Part shown: in pieces, positions 1-9,713 of the stretch
Layout: each line of letters begins with the position of its first letter
Numbering within the stretch: position 1 is the stretch's first letter
Origin: Phallus indusiatus
Taxonomy: Eukaryota; Basidiomycota; Agaricomycetes; Phallales; Phallaceae
Direction of reading: 5' to 3'
Length of the DNA: 64,000 bases
NCBI GenBank assembly: GCA_027605045.1
Contig: JAQFWX010000038.1
Location: 186,001-250,000 of the forward strand
Position numbers and translations under genes: made by a program
The notes under the pieces: generated by a model
Seen by the model: only the letters and a program-made list of their open reading frames with translations
What the model was told of the DNA's origin: nothing
Database searches by the model: none

Positions 1-1466
1 GACGTATTATGCGTCCCCCATAACGCACTTTACAAGGGGAGGAGGATCACTGAGATTATAATCAGTGAGGCCCACCAAATTGTTGGGCACTTTGGACGTT
101 ACAAAACGTCTCAGTACGTTAGACAAGCGTACTGGTGGAAATCGATGATTGAAGACATCAACACGTTCTGCAGATCCTGCGGAACATGCCAGACCAATAA
201 AGGGGAGAATAATCACCCCAGTGGTCTGTTAAAACAACTCCCGATTCCCAATAGACCTTGGGAATCAGTTGGAATGGACTTCGTCGGTCCATTACCCGTT
301 TCAAACAGCCACGACTTCCTATTCGTCGTGATTGATAGACTGACCTCTATGGTTCGTCTGATGCCAACCACCACCAAGCTGACCGCCAAGGGCACAGCCT
401 GGTTATACCTCAGTGAAGTCGTAAGACTCCACGGTGTCCCTGACTCAATCGTGAGTGACAGGGATGCACGATTCACTGCCAAGTTCTGGCAGGAACTGCA
501 ACGCCTAATGGGGACACGATTGCTCATGTCCACAGCGTTCCATCCGCAAACAGATGGATCCACCGAGCGAGCCAATCGCTCAATTGGTCAAATACTTCGT
601 TCCGTCATACAGAACGATCAAAAAGATTGGGCCGAAAGGATCCCAATGGTGGAGTTTGCTATTAATAGCAGCACCAGCGAAACCACTGGTTTCGCGCCGT
701 TTGAACTCAATTACGGCTACCTTCCCAGTTTGGGAAGGAAAATTGAAACGAACACCAAATTCAAAGGTGTTCAACACTTTGCTCAACAGGCAAAGTGGAA
801 TCTCATGATAGCGCATGACGCTATCATAGCCAGTCGCGTTAAACAGGCTCACTACGCGAACAACTCACGGCGCGATGCACCGGAGTATAAAGAGGGTGAC
901 CTCGTCTATCTGTCGACGAGGAACCTCAACCTCCCCAAGGGGAGAGTTAAGAAGTTGATCCCGCGTTATGTGGGACCATACAAAATATTGTCCGTTAAAG
1001 ACAATATCACAGTAAAACTTGAGCTCTCTGAAGAGCTCAAGCAACGTCGCATAAATCCCGTATTTCACGTGGATTTGATTAAACCTCACATCGCCAACGA
1101 CGATGAGAGATTTCCACGCCGCGATACACTCACGGCGTATGACTTTGGACAGCCAGACGATGCTGAATGGCACGTCGAGGAACTCCTAGCTCATCGCTGG
1201 AGTGGAACTCGCGAAAAGATCTCGAGTTCCTAGTCCAGTGGACCCTTGGGGATACCACTTGGGAACCTTACAGTAACTGTAAGGACTTGCAAGCTCTAGA
1301 CGAGTACTTGCAATTACGAGGCGTAAACGAGCCTCGGCAGCTGCCACGACTATCCAATCACGGAGAGTCGCGGACCAACAACAAGCGCCCAGATCCCACT
1401 CGGGATCTGCTTGAAGATCCCACCCACAGGGATCCACTGGCACTTCACTGCTACGCGGTGAGGTAA
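1..1466 (+). CDS. Gypsy pol C-terminus: integrase plus broken chromodomain
   Basis: The frame is open from base 1. An HHCC zinc finger (HQIVGHFG ... CRSCGTCQ) is followed by an integrase core with the DDE acids: D in GMDFVGPLP, D in VSDRDARF, and E in the HPQTDGSTERANRS block. The integrase C-terminal motif HPVFHVD/NPVFHVDLIKPH follows. Frame 1 stops at 1231-1233, but chromodomain residues (LEFLVQW, DTTWEP) continue in the -1 frame from about 1215 to the stop at 1464-1466. A single lost base near 1215-1220 (GAAAAGATC) would explain this. The product would catalyse insertion of element cDNA, and the chromodomain would target chromatin. This copy is probably defective unless frameshifting occurs. 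Confidence 0.92.
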
Positions 1467-1499
1467 TTTTCACTTGGGCGCTCCATGAGGCCGCCCAAG

Positions 1500-1506
1500 T
1501 ATATAA
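1500..1506 (+). promoter_or_regulatory. TATA-like box ahead of the 3' ORF of element A
   Basis: TATATAA lies about 40 bp upstream of an ATG at 1546 in the short gap between pol and the downstream ORF. It suggests the ORF could be transcribed separately. This is inference from spacing alone. Confidence 0.35.
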
Positions 1507-1673
1507 CCCAAAAGTCCGTTCACGGTCTTTTCTCCTCACACCCCCATGCCTGACAGCAAGGGAAAACAACGCGAACGATCACGCTCGCGGTCGCCTACGC
1601 CGCAACCTGTTAGTAGGTTCAAAAAGCAGAGGCTCAACTGGCCCTGCAAAGGTCCGAATGGACCTTAGACGCG

Positions 1674-3284
1674 ATGGACGGATGCATATCCGTCTATCAT
1701 AACAATGATAGTTGCACTGCGTGCAACGACTTTGCCAGTCACCTGGCAGGCCCCGCTGGCAGCGGGGCAATCATCCTTGACCATGATATGGTCAAGCATG
1801 CCGTCTACAAGGCCTTTCCCTTCATAAAGAGGGAGTACTATCATCTAGACGAACGTCTAGAAGAAGCTGAAAAGGACGTCAAGTCCTTGACAGACCACCT
1901 CGACGATGCGAATCGTCATATCTGCGAGCTGAAAGCTCGCATTGCTGAACTTGAACGTTCAGCGTCGACGGCAGGCCCGTCGACTACCCCATCGACCTCC
2001 AAAAAGCGGTCGAGAGACCAGGCCGATAAAGCGCCTGAACCATCCCAGGCAGCCCCTTTGCCTGATATCTTCAACGACATGGAAGACATAGTCGATGATA
2101 ATGACTATGATGACGACGCCTCCATCGCGTCGTCCACCAAACGCAAGCCTCAGCGTACCTACGCTGATGCAACCAAGGCATCGGGCTCTCGCGATGCTGC
2201 CCCGGTTTCTCCAAGGAAGCCCTCTGGTCCGTATCCACGGACCAAGCCAGGATGGGACTCCAACAGGGACCCATGGCCCTTCTTCGTCAAGGGCTTCGAC
2301 CCCACTGTTAGTGGGGATCATTCTCTGGTGCCTGGCACCCCCAATCCTACTGCATGGTATAACACCTGCAGCCTCGACGAACCATTGTTCGTCGAGATTG
2401 GAACCCGGGTTTGGACCGACCCCCCGGTGTTCACGTACCCCGATGACAGAGGGGTTCACATGCGTATTTCATACGCATGGACTCGTTGGCGCAGATCCAT
2501 GAAGGAGCGCCGCCTGGCGAGGAAAACAGCCAAGCTTGAAGCTATGGAGGCTGCCGCCAACCGTCTATCGGTGGTGTTTATCTCGGGAGAGTTAATCCAC
2601 CCCGAGATCAAGTATTTAATCAATACTTGGAATGCGGATCCTAACCAGGTCCCTCCCTACATCCGACTAATGTCGGATGGATCATTAAACCCTCAAGATG
2701 TTGAGGTGTTCGCATGGCCCAAACGAGTCACACGTACTCGTGAAGTACGTGCCAAGTTCCTCGAGAAGGCGGCTGAATGCCTCCTCGACCCCGCACTTAC
2801 TGTGTGGGAAGAAGTTCTCGGTGGTAGGGGTAATTCCTCCACCCACCTGCCTTCCACGCTCATGGAAGGCTACACTCGTTCCTTCGAGTGCAAATCCCCC
2901 TCCTCCATCACCATAGAGGAGGTGATTCGCTCCATGCATGCCAATGGAGCGACAACAAGACGCATCACTGAGGTGATCGCGCCCCTTCTCCAACGTTACG
3001 CCAATGGAGAAGATGTCAATCGCATCGCGCATGACTATCGCGTGCGCCGTGGACTGGATCGTCCAACAAAAAAGGCGCGTACGACTCAGTCGTCCGCCCC
3101 CGCCGTCCATGCGTCGGCATCACCTGCCAGTATTGCGGCAGGCCCGCCTAACAAGGTCTACTCCCCGTCCGTCCCAATTCAGATGACGGACGAGGAATTG
3201 TTGAGGCCCCCTGAGGACCTTGACGCGCCGCATCCGAGTGCCTCGGAGAGCATGGAGATTGACTACAGCAATCCCTCTGACTGA
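1674..3284 (+). CDS. Element A extra 3' ORF, coiled-coil protein
   Basis: A 536-aa protein is encoded after integrase and before the polypurine tract, where standard Ty3/gypsy elements have no gene. Visible features: an N-terminal CTAC pair, a coiled coil at about residues 50-95 (REYYHLDERLEEAEKDVKSL region), a Ser/Thr/Asp-rich linker (95-200), a Trp/Pro-rich globular-looking part (200-430) and a basic tail. I see no zinc knuckle, nuclease, protease, signal peptide or membrane span, so it does not look Gag- or Env-like. An Arg/Ser-rich leader begins at ATG 1546 and lies one base out of frame; joining the frames near C-AAA-AAG (1620-1626) would add about 43 residues. Function unknown. The start at 1674 is simply the first in-frame ATG. 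Confidence 0.7.
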   Translation: MDGCISVYHNNDSCTACNDFASHLAGPAGSGAIILDHDMVKHAVYKAFPFIKREYYHLDERLEEAEKDVKSLTDHLDDANRHICELKARIAELERSASTAGPSTTPSTSKKRSRDQADKAPEPSQAAPLPDIFNDMEDIVDDNDYDDDASIASSTKRKPQRTYADATKASGSRDAAPVSPRKPSGPYPRTKPGWDSNRDPWPFFVKGFDPTVSGDHSLVPGTPNPTAWYNTCSLDEPLFVEIGTRVWTDPPVFTYPDDRGVHMRISYAWTRWRRSMKERRLARKTAKLEAMEAAANRLSVVFISGELIHPEIKYLINTWNADPNQVPPYIRLMSDGSLNPQDVEVFAWPKRVTRTREVRAKFLEKAAECLLDPALTVWEEVLGGRGNSSTHLPSTLMEGYTRSFECKSPSSITIEEVIRSMHANGATTRRITEVIAPLLQRYANGEDVNRIAHDYRVRRGLDRPTKKARTTQSSAPAVHASASPASIAAGPPNKVYSPSVPIQMTDEELLRPPEDLDAPHPSASESMEIDYSNPSD

Positions 3285-3336
3285 TTACAGTCAGATGCCT
3301 CCTCTTCGCGATCCTATGACTTGGAGTCCAAGTCAC

Positions 3337-3346
3337 AAGGGGAGGA
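3337..3346 (+). other. Polypurine tract of element A
   Basis: AAGGGGAGGA ends exactly one base before the TGTAAC start of the 3' LTR. This is the standard plus-strand primer position for reverse transcription and fixes the element on the + strand. Confidence 0.88.
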
Positions 3347-3666
3347 TGTAACGGATCCACCGCATGCGGTGGATTGAGTATATGCCACTTAGGCATATAC
3401 AGAGGGCTTCGCCCTCTGCAGTAGTTACTATTACTTACTCTAATAATAGAGGCGCTTAACGCCTCTGGCTCGCCGCGTCGCGGCGAGCCATTATGTAATA
3501 ACTATACATTAGTAGTAGCTACGCGCGTGCTGATTCAGCACGCGCATTTTGTTTTACACCATAAAAAATACAGCACCCTTGGTCTGTTATTCGTGGTGTG
3601 AAACTACAGCGTGATAAAACTTGTGTACCGTACGCGGTACACTATAAAAAGTAACGAAACGTTACA
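3347..3666 (+). repeat. 3' LTR of element A (320 bp, hairpin array)
   Basis: The LTR starts TGTAACGGATCC and ends CGAAACGTTACA, with 6-bp inverted ends TGTAAC/GTTACA. It contains eight separate short palindromes: 3355-3374 (perfect 20 bp), 3378-3400, 3401-3417, 3448-3466, 3467-3489, 3523-3545, 3623-3642 and 3651-3665. They cover about half of its length. A second copy of the same length lies inverted at 4363-4682. By hand comparison the two differ at about seven positions. Confidence 0.95.
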
Positions 3667-5885
3667 GCTGGCTATCATACGGTCTCTAGAGGAATGGCGA
3701 CACTTTCTTGAAGGCGCGTCTCACCCTATCGACATACGGACTGACCACAAGAATCTCGAGTACTTCATGTCCGCGCGTAACCTCAATCGTCGTCAAGCCA
3801 GATGGTCAGTATATCTCTCGCGCTTCGATTTTACTCTACAGCATATACCGGGTAAATCAATGGGTAAACCTGATGGTTTATCCCGTCGGTCAGACCATGG
3901 CTCGGGAAAGGACGACAATCGTGGCGTCACTCTAATCCGACCCGAAATGTTTGCAATCAATGCTCTGCAAACATTCCGTCTTAAAGGGGAGGAGGAGGAC
4001 CTTTTACGCCAGATTCGCAAGGCCAAACGAGAAGGCAAGGTCGAGGATAGCGTGTCAAAAGCCGTTGCAACACTTCATGCCCTAGGTGGTCGCTCAGCTC
4101 ACTCATCGGAATGGTTCGAGGATCAGGACCTCCTTTATTATCGCGGCAAGGTTTACGTGCCAAACGTGGATGAATTGCGTCGGAAAATCCTTTCCAGACA
4201 CCATGACACCAAACTCGGTGGCCACCCCGGTCGTTTCAAAACTCTCGAGCTCGTTTCGCGCACCTTTTGGTGGCCAGGCGTCTCTAGGTATGTCCAACGC
4301 TATGTCGAGGCCTGCGATATGTGTCTACGTACGAAACCGTCTCGTCATGCTCCCTATGGCCTTGTAACGTTTCGTTACTTTTTATAGTGTACCGCGTACG
4401 GTACACAAGTTTTATCACGCTGTAGTTTCACACCACGAATAACAGACCAAGGGTGCTGTATTTTTTATGGTGTAAAACAAAATGCGTGTGCTGAATCAGC
4501 ACGCGCGTAGCTACTACTAATGTATAGTTATTACATAATGGCTCGTCACATCGCGGCGAGCCAGAGGCGTTAAGCGCCTCTATTATTAGGGTAAGTAATA
4601 GTAACTACTGCAGAGGGCGAAGCCCTCTGCATATGCCTAAGTGGCATATACTCAATCCACCGCATGCGGTGGATCCGTTACAGGCCTTCTCCGACCCACA
4701 GAAGTGCCAAGTCGACCTTGGGAACACATCTCAGTCGATTTCATCGTAGAACTACCAGAATCCAACGGTTTCGACACGATCCTCTCTGTCGTTGACTCTC
4801 TCACCAAGCGGGTTCATTTTGTGCCGACATTTACAACACTTGACGCGACAGGTCTAGCCCGACTGTACCTCCAACACGTCTGGAAGCTCCATGGTCTCCC
4901 CATGAAGGTGATCTCTGACAGAGGCCCCCAGTTCGCGTCCCGCTTCACACAGGAGCTTTCTAGGCTCCTTGGAATACGGCTTGCACCCTCAACGGCGTAT
5001 CATCCTCAAACCGATGGTCAGACAGAGCGGGTCAACGCAGAAGTTGAGCAGTACCTTCGACTTTTCACCTCAGAGCGGCAGGACGACTGGGACCAGATAC
5101 TGCCCCTGGCTGAGTTCGCATACAACAACCATGTACACTCAGCTACGCGTTCGACACCATTTGAGCTCGACACTGGACGACATCCTCGTATGGGATTCGA
5201 ACCGCTGGTTGCCGACTCAAAGATCGAATCTGTCAACGAGTTCAAGACGCGTATGGAGTCGACGATAGAGGAAGCCAAGGCCGCCATAGCCAGGTCGAAG
5301 GACGAGATGGCCAAGTATTACGATCGGAAACACATCCCGGCACCTGAATACAAGGTTGGCGACAAGGTATACCTCGATTCGAGCGACATTCGTACCACCA
5401 GGCCCTCCGCCAAGTTATCGCATCGGTACTTGGGGCCTTTTCCGATAGTCAGCAAGGTCGGGTCGCACGCATACAAGCTGCGTTTACCACTGTCGATGTC
5501 AAGACTCCATCCTGTTTTCCATGTCGGGAAGTTACGTCCCAAGGTTGAAGATACGATCCCGGGTCGTCGTGTTAAGGCTCCACCACCTCCTGAGGTCAGA
5601 GACGATGGCGAACACTATGTCGTGGAACGGATCTTAGACAGTCGTGTCTTCCGGAGACGACTCGAGTATAAGGTGCGTTGGGAAGGCTATGGTCCCGAGC
5701 ACGATCAGTGGGAACCCGAGTCGAATATTGCAGCCCCGGATCTCATTAAGGAGTTCCACCGCGAACATCCGAGTGTGCCACGCTCGATAAATGGCCTTCT
5801 TTTCCATCGTCGCCCTCGGTTCGATTTCTCAAAGTTACAAGCGTCATTAGTCGAAGCTACAGGCGTCGGGACGCCGCCTCGTTGA
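3667..5885 (+). pseudogene. Ty3/gypsy element B pol: RNase H, integrase, chromodomain
   Basis: The reading frame starts mid RNase H (LAIIRSLEEWRHFLEGA, then TDHKNLEYF and the QARW motif). It continues through the integrase zinc finger (HHDTKLGGHPG ... CDMCLRTKPS) to 4362, where a solo LTR interrupts it. After the LTR it resumes with SRPWEHISVDF, the integrase core (D, D and E in HPQTDGQTERVNAE), HPVFHVGKL and an intact chromodomain (LEYKVRWEGYGPEHDQWEPESN). Removing the LTR plus one 5-bp duplication (325 bp) joins the frames exactly. The N-terminal part was displaced by element A, which entered at 3666/3667. The stop at 5883-5885 is followed by a G-rich tract and the 3' LTR. Dead as a gene, but little decayed. 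Confidence 0.93.
4363..4682 (-). repeat. Solo LTR of the A family in element B
   Basis: A 320-bp reverse-complement copy of the A LTR is flanked by perfect 5-bp direct repeats GGCCT (4358-4362 and 4683-4687). No internal sequence remains, so a full element inserted and then lost its body by LTR-LTR recombination. Compared with 3347-3666, three of the differences (4546, 4548, 4550) are C-to-T or G-to-A changes in one arm of one palindrome. Confidence 0.96.
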
Positions 5886-5896
5886 AGGGGGGATGG

Positions 5897-6292
5897 TGTC
5901 AGGGTACGCTACCGCCGTCTCTCATTTTCTTATTTATTATCATCGGCATCATTTCTTTTCTATTTTATTTATCATTTCCATATTTTACTTTCACTCTCCG
6001 TTTCCTTGTTCTGTCTCTATTTCACTTTCTCTACTCGCGCGCGTCGCGCGCTCGTACCCGGCGTGATGCCCGTGACATCACGTCGCTTATGTTCGGCTTG
6101 GGCGCCTGGCACTTAGCTGTGTCAGGGCCACACGCCGCGTCGTCATTTTATGTATATAGTCGCTGTACCTAGAGTGAGGGTCCCTAAGCTTGTTCTCTTA
6201 GGATCCCCTCCCTCTAGGTGAGTAGTTAGTTTCTCTTCCAATATATTGTCTTAGGATCCCCTCCCTCTAGCCTGAGCTGAGTAGCCCTAACA
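5897..6292 (+). repeat. 3' LTR of element B (396 bp)
   Basis: The LTR starts TGTCAGGG and ends CCCTAACA, just downstream of the chromodomain stop and a purine run (GAAGGGGGGATGG). A 20-bp block beginning TTAGGATCCCC is repeated twice inside it (about 6209 and 6251). A solo copy of about 97% identity by eye lies at 38605-38999. The base run after the end (GTCAG, 6293-6297) would be the right target duplication; the left one is off the window. Confidence 0.93.
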
Positions 6293-6516
6293 GTCAGACT
6301 AACATTTAAACAGCCAGGCAATGAACTAGGAGTTTCCGATCCAGAACTCATGCATTATGCATGAATACGGGAAAGAACAAAGTTGAGATAAAGTCAAATG
6401 GGTGATGAAAGAGGTACGTACAGTCGTACCAGGCTTGAAAGAAAAGAAAAAGTGTTAATAGAATATTTCCTGGCAGTGGAGAAACATAACATCCAATCAC
6501 CCGTTTGTGACCAAAG

Positions 6517-7145
6517 GATTTCAATCTCCCTCCGAGCTCTCGAACTGGGAGTGGATGGAATTGTAGTTGCCAACCACGCGGGTCGACAGGTTGATGGAGC
6601 GGTAGGATCACTGGAGGTTCTTCCCGACATTGTTGATGCGATTCGCGGAAGAGAAAGAATGGTTACTGATGAAAGATTAAAGAGAATGATCATTTCGTTT
6701 GATTCGGGGATACGTCCTGGGTCGGATATTATCAAGACTATTGCGCTTGGTGTTGATGCTGTACTCGTTGGCAGGTACTACGTGTCATACTAATGGATTA
6801 ATAACAATTATTGTTTTTCTCATTGATTCATTCACGTTGATGGATAGGTCATATATTTGGGGGTTAGCGCATGAAGGAAAATCAGGGTGTAGACATGTTA
6901 TGAAAAGTCTTCTGGCTGATTTGGATATCACTTGTGCAGTTGCCGGTATCCCAAATCTTGAAGATATCAAAGGTAAATGTGATTTTTGAGGTAGATTTGA
7001 TGAAGGAGTTGTTAAGGCTTGTTGATATCAATTCCCAGGTACAATCCTAATGGTGCTGCGTGTTTGTAAACTGCGTTATGATCTTGGCACACGGCTTTCA
7101 AAATCATTCAGTCGAATCGAATTCCACCACTGTTATATAAATTGA
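6517..7145 (+). pseudogene. FMN-dependent 2-hydroxyacid dehydrogenase, 3' remnant
   Basis: The C-terminal third of the (S)-2-hydroxyacid oxidase/lactate dehydrogenase family is present. It has the FMN-binding stretch LGVDGIVVANHAGRQVDGA, then SLEVLPDIVDA, FDSGIRPGSDIIK and ALGVDAVLVGR. The segments join as 6517-6774, 6848-6972 and 7039-7145, with an in-frame stop. The N-terminal roughly 250 residues, including most of the flavin pocket, are absent, and the sequence before it is retrotransposon B. A 20-residue insertion (around RERMVTDERLKRM) precedes FDSG, unlike the family norm. I infer that the host gene was truncated or split when B inserted; the 5' half may survive beyond the left edge. 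Confidence 0.8.
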
Positions 7146-7405
7146 ACAGAGTTGGGTTTAAAGTCTTCCACACAATTTGAATGAGCCGCATGGAAGGTTT
7201 GATGATTCAAGGCCGAGGCCACGAGCTGAAGGGCCTGCGACGGTTGAAGAGGGGGCAGCTCAAACAGTTCCATTCGACGTCGACTCAGTTCACATGGATA
7301 TAACTCCTCTATATTCCTGTCCCGTACTTGTTTCTACAGCTCGGCCTACCGACTTGCACTGTCCTGAAATCCCCTCGTACTTTTCCATTTGACTATCTCT
7401 CGAAA

Positions 7406-9148
7406 ATGAACAATAGTACTGCTAACTTTACATCTGCCACAGTCCCTGCAGATCTGGTCAATGAGATATATTTAGGGTGTGTCTCAATCTCCAATATTCA
7501 ACGCTGCTTTGTTCATGAGTTCTTAGATATGTCGAGACACTTGTTAATGTTAGCTTGTTAGGTATGTCATCCGATATCTGAGAATCAAATGTTCTATGAT
7601 CAATGCACTACCTTTCAAGCATTCCTTTCTTATACCACCATACTGGCTATAACACAGGAAATGGAATATATGTGGTCCCGCAAATATATCAGTATTACAA
7701 CTGTGCTTTATGCATTTACAAGATATGGAAGCTTAATTGATCAAGCACTTGTCTTCTGGTTGGATATTCTTCCGTCGGTGAGCTGAAAGCTCTTAAACTT
7801 GAAAGGCTTGCAAATCGCAATGTTGAACTTGTTTTTGCAGCTCGGAAGGTGAGATAATAATTCTGATATAATTTTTGAATTTTTTGAAACAGTGTCAAAG
7901 CCTGTGCAATATTTTGATCGATGTACAAGGTGCTGAGTATACTTTGACGTTTATTGGTGTTCAAGGCTAGTGGAGTACATATTTGGAAATGCTTCTATGA
8001 ACATCTCGTTTAGGCTTATTGGTCGCTCGAGCATACTCACTATGTCAAGGGAATATGTTCATAGCTGGAGCTTTAGTCTTCTTTTCTATGGCGGGACTTA
8101 TCTCGAACATTTATCGTAAAGCTTCTGAGCAACGAGAACACACGATAATCTTTTAATTGACCATTTAGTCGATTCGGTGAATCCCACCTGTCTTTCAAAG
8201 TCCGTAAAATATTTTCAAGTTATGTTGAATAATATTCAATCACTTTCAATGAACGCTAACCCCTTTTTATTTTAGTGTCACCAATCTTCTAAGTGCTGGT
8301 GAGTATTGATCCAAATAGGTTAACACATCTTACTGTCATGAAACTTCTAAGATCCCATCGAAATTTTGGTCGCCGATATCTGTGTTTGTTTGACTGATAT
8401 GCTCGCTTTCAGTGTTTGCATGTGGAAGGTTTGGGGTACATGGAAGTTAAAACGTGAGACTGGCATCCAAGGTTATAACGACCTTGTTTCGGTGCTAATT
8501 AGACAAAGTAAGTTTAAATAAAACTATGAGAAAATCCATTGTAACGCGAGGTTATAGCTGTATCACGATTCGGGTGAGCGTTTGCCGTTCACGGTCTATT
8601 AGTACACCATGTCTCAATACGGCCTCTGAAAAGCTTCGTGATTACTTTTACAATCACTGTCACAATCCTTACCCAAACGGTAATCCTCATACCTTATGTC
8701 TCTTGTACAATCTCACCTTTTCTCTGCAGTTTGTAAGCATACTCTAGCAAATTATGGCCGTAGTATGTATGTGTTTCTGAACCCAATTATTTTTCATAGC
8801 CACAGGTTTCAATTATGATAACATCACCGATATATCTCTTCACCAGTATCCAACAAGGGTATTTTTCATTCTAACTGTCATTTAGATGTCGGTTTATTCT
8901 TCTTCAGTTTTTCGGCCATGTTACTCGCCGATTTTGCTTTGGATCTTCGTCGACAAAATTCCGCAGCAATTCGTGCCATCAACGTAACATTACCAAATAT
9001 TGAAATTACAAGCGTAATGAGCTATGTGCATGAATCTATTCTCGTGGAAATGGGTGATCATGAAAATGAGCAAGCGAGCGACGGTGATGACGATCCACCG
9101 GCTGGCTCGGGATCTCAGGACGTCGAAATTCAAAGCGAATCTGTTTAA
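7406..9148 (+). CDS. DUF6533-type membrane protein 1
   Basis: This is a multi-exon gene whose pieces match the DUF6533 pattern common in Agaricomycetes. A short N-terminus (MNNSTANFTSATVPADLVNEIYLG) is followed by the DUF6533 core (SYTTILAITQEMEYMWSRK, then TTVLYAFTRYGSLIDQALVFW, about 7629-7770) and several short hydrophobic exons between about 7.9 and 8.9 kb. The C-terminal exon at about 8906-9148 has LADFALDLRRQN and an acidic tail. The family is predicted to have several membrane spans; no biochemical role is established. I did not fix all intron boundaries. The C-terminal motif matches the other two copies in this window (around 22.06 kb and 44.15 kb). Confidence 0.7.
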
Positions 9149-9713
9149 AAACACGGTGTTCCTGGAAGGATGAGTGGTGGAAGATTCGTCGAGGTTCGGT
9201 CAGACTATTCATTGTTTTTTTTTTTGTAATAATTTGTCCCATTTAAATTATATGGCTGGAGCATCCGACCTGGTACTGTCAGAGAACCACCACTCACGCA
9301 ATGGTATTCAGATAATGGAATGATTCAATTTCAAAAGGTGATATACTAGGGATGGTTCTGACTGACACAATTGCACTAAAATAATCAATCCGAAAGCTAA
9401 GCGCAACAACCCAGTGATACCTACCAGTACTCCTGCTACTAGTATCCCAGTGCAGCTCCGCTATCTTTTCCATTCTGCCGCCATGAGAGGTTCCCGGAAT
9501 GAAACCCTCAGCCAGACAATTTCTCCCACATTAGGATTTGTTCGAAAACCGTCCTCTCAAGGCGATTTTTTTATCACGGCAATTCTGATGATAACGAGTT
9601 TATGTGGTTATTTGGGTTATGAAGAGAGTAGATATAAGTGACTAGGATTGAATGGTAAGCTAAAGTTAACATCTACACACAGAACTCCATTAACGTTTCC
9701 AATGGTTTTTAAG
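9149..9713. other. Intergenic region between convergent genes
   Basis: This separates the 3' ends of DUF6533 gene 1 and the methyltransferase gene. A 75-codon open stretch on + (9414-9641) has no recognisable motif and no supporting splice or promoter context. Nothing else is seen. Confidence 0.5.

Larger units (their letters stand above)
1..3666 (+). mobile_element. Ty3/gypsy element A (3' part)
   Basis: The 3' half of an LTR retrotransposon runs off the left edge. In order it shows the integrase zinc finger and core, a chromodomain in a shifted frame, an extra downstream ORF (1674-3284), a polypurine tract and a 320-bp 3' LTR. Directly after the LTR the sequence enters the RNase H domain of a second gypsy element (B), so A is nested in B in the same orientation. 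The 5' LTR, protease and reverse transcriptase lie outside the window. If the 5-bp duplication rule seen for its relatives holds, the right target copy is 3667-3671 (GCTGG); the left copy is not visible. Confidence 0.93.

Noticed and set aside
1674..3284. Env-like interpretation of the third ORF in element A
   Set aside because: No signal peptide, membrane span or fusion-type segment.
3355..3665. Succession of palindromes resembling CRISPR repeats or a terminator cluster
   Set aside because: The palindromes differ in sequence and spacing and sit within a eukaryotic LTR; no direct repeats with spacers.
4540..4562. RIP-type mutation as the cause of clustered transitions in the solo LTR
   Set aside because: Only three such changes; the rest of the LTR is nearly unchanged, so genome-defence hypermutation is not supported.
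5882..6172. Hydrophobic ORF starting just after the element B chromodomain
   Set aside because: It lies almost wholly in the B LTR and is its chance translation; the same appears in the solo copy at 38.7-39.0 kb.
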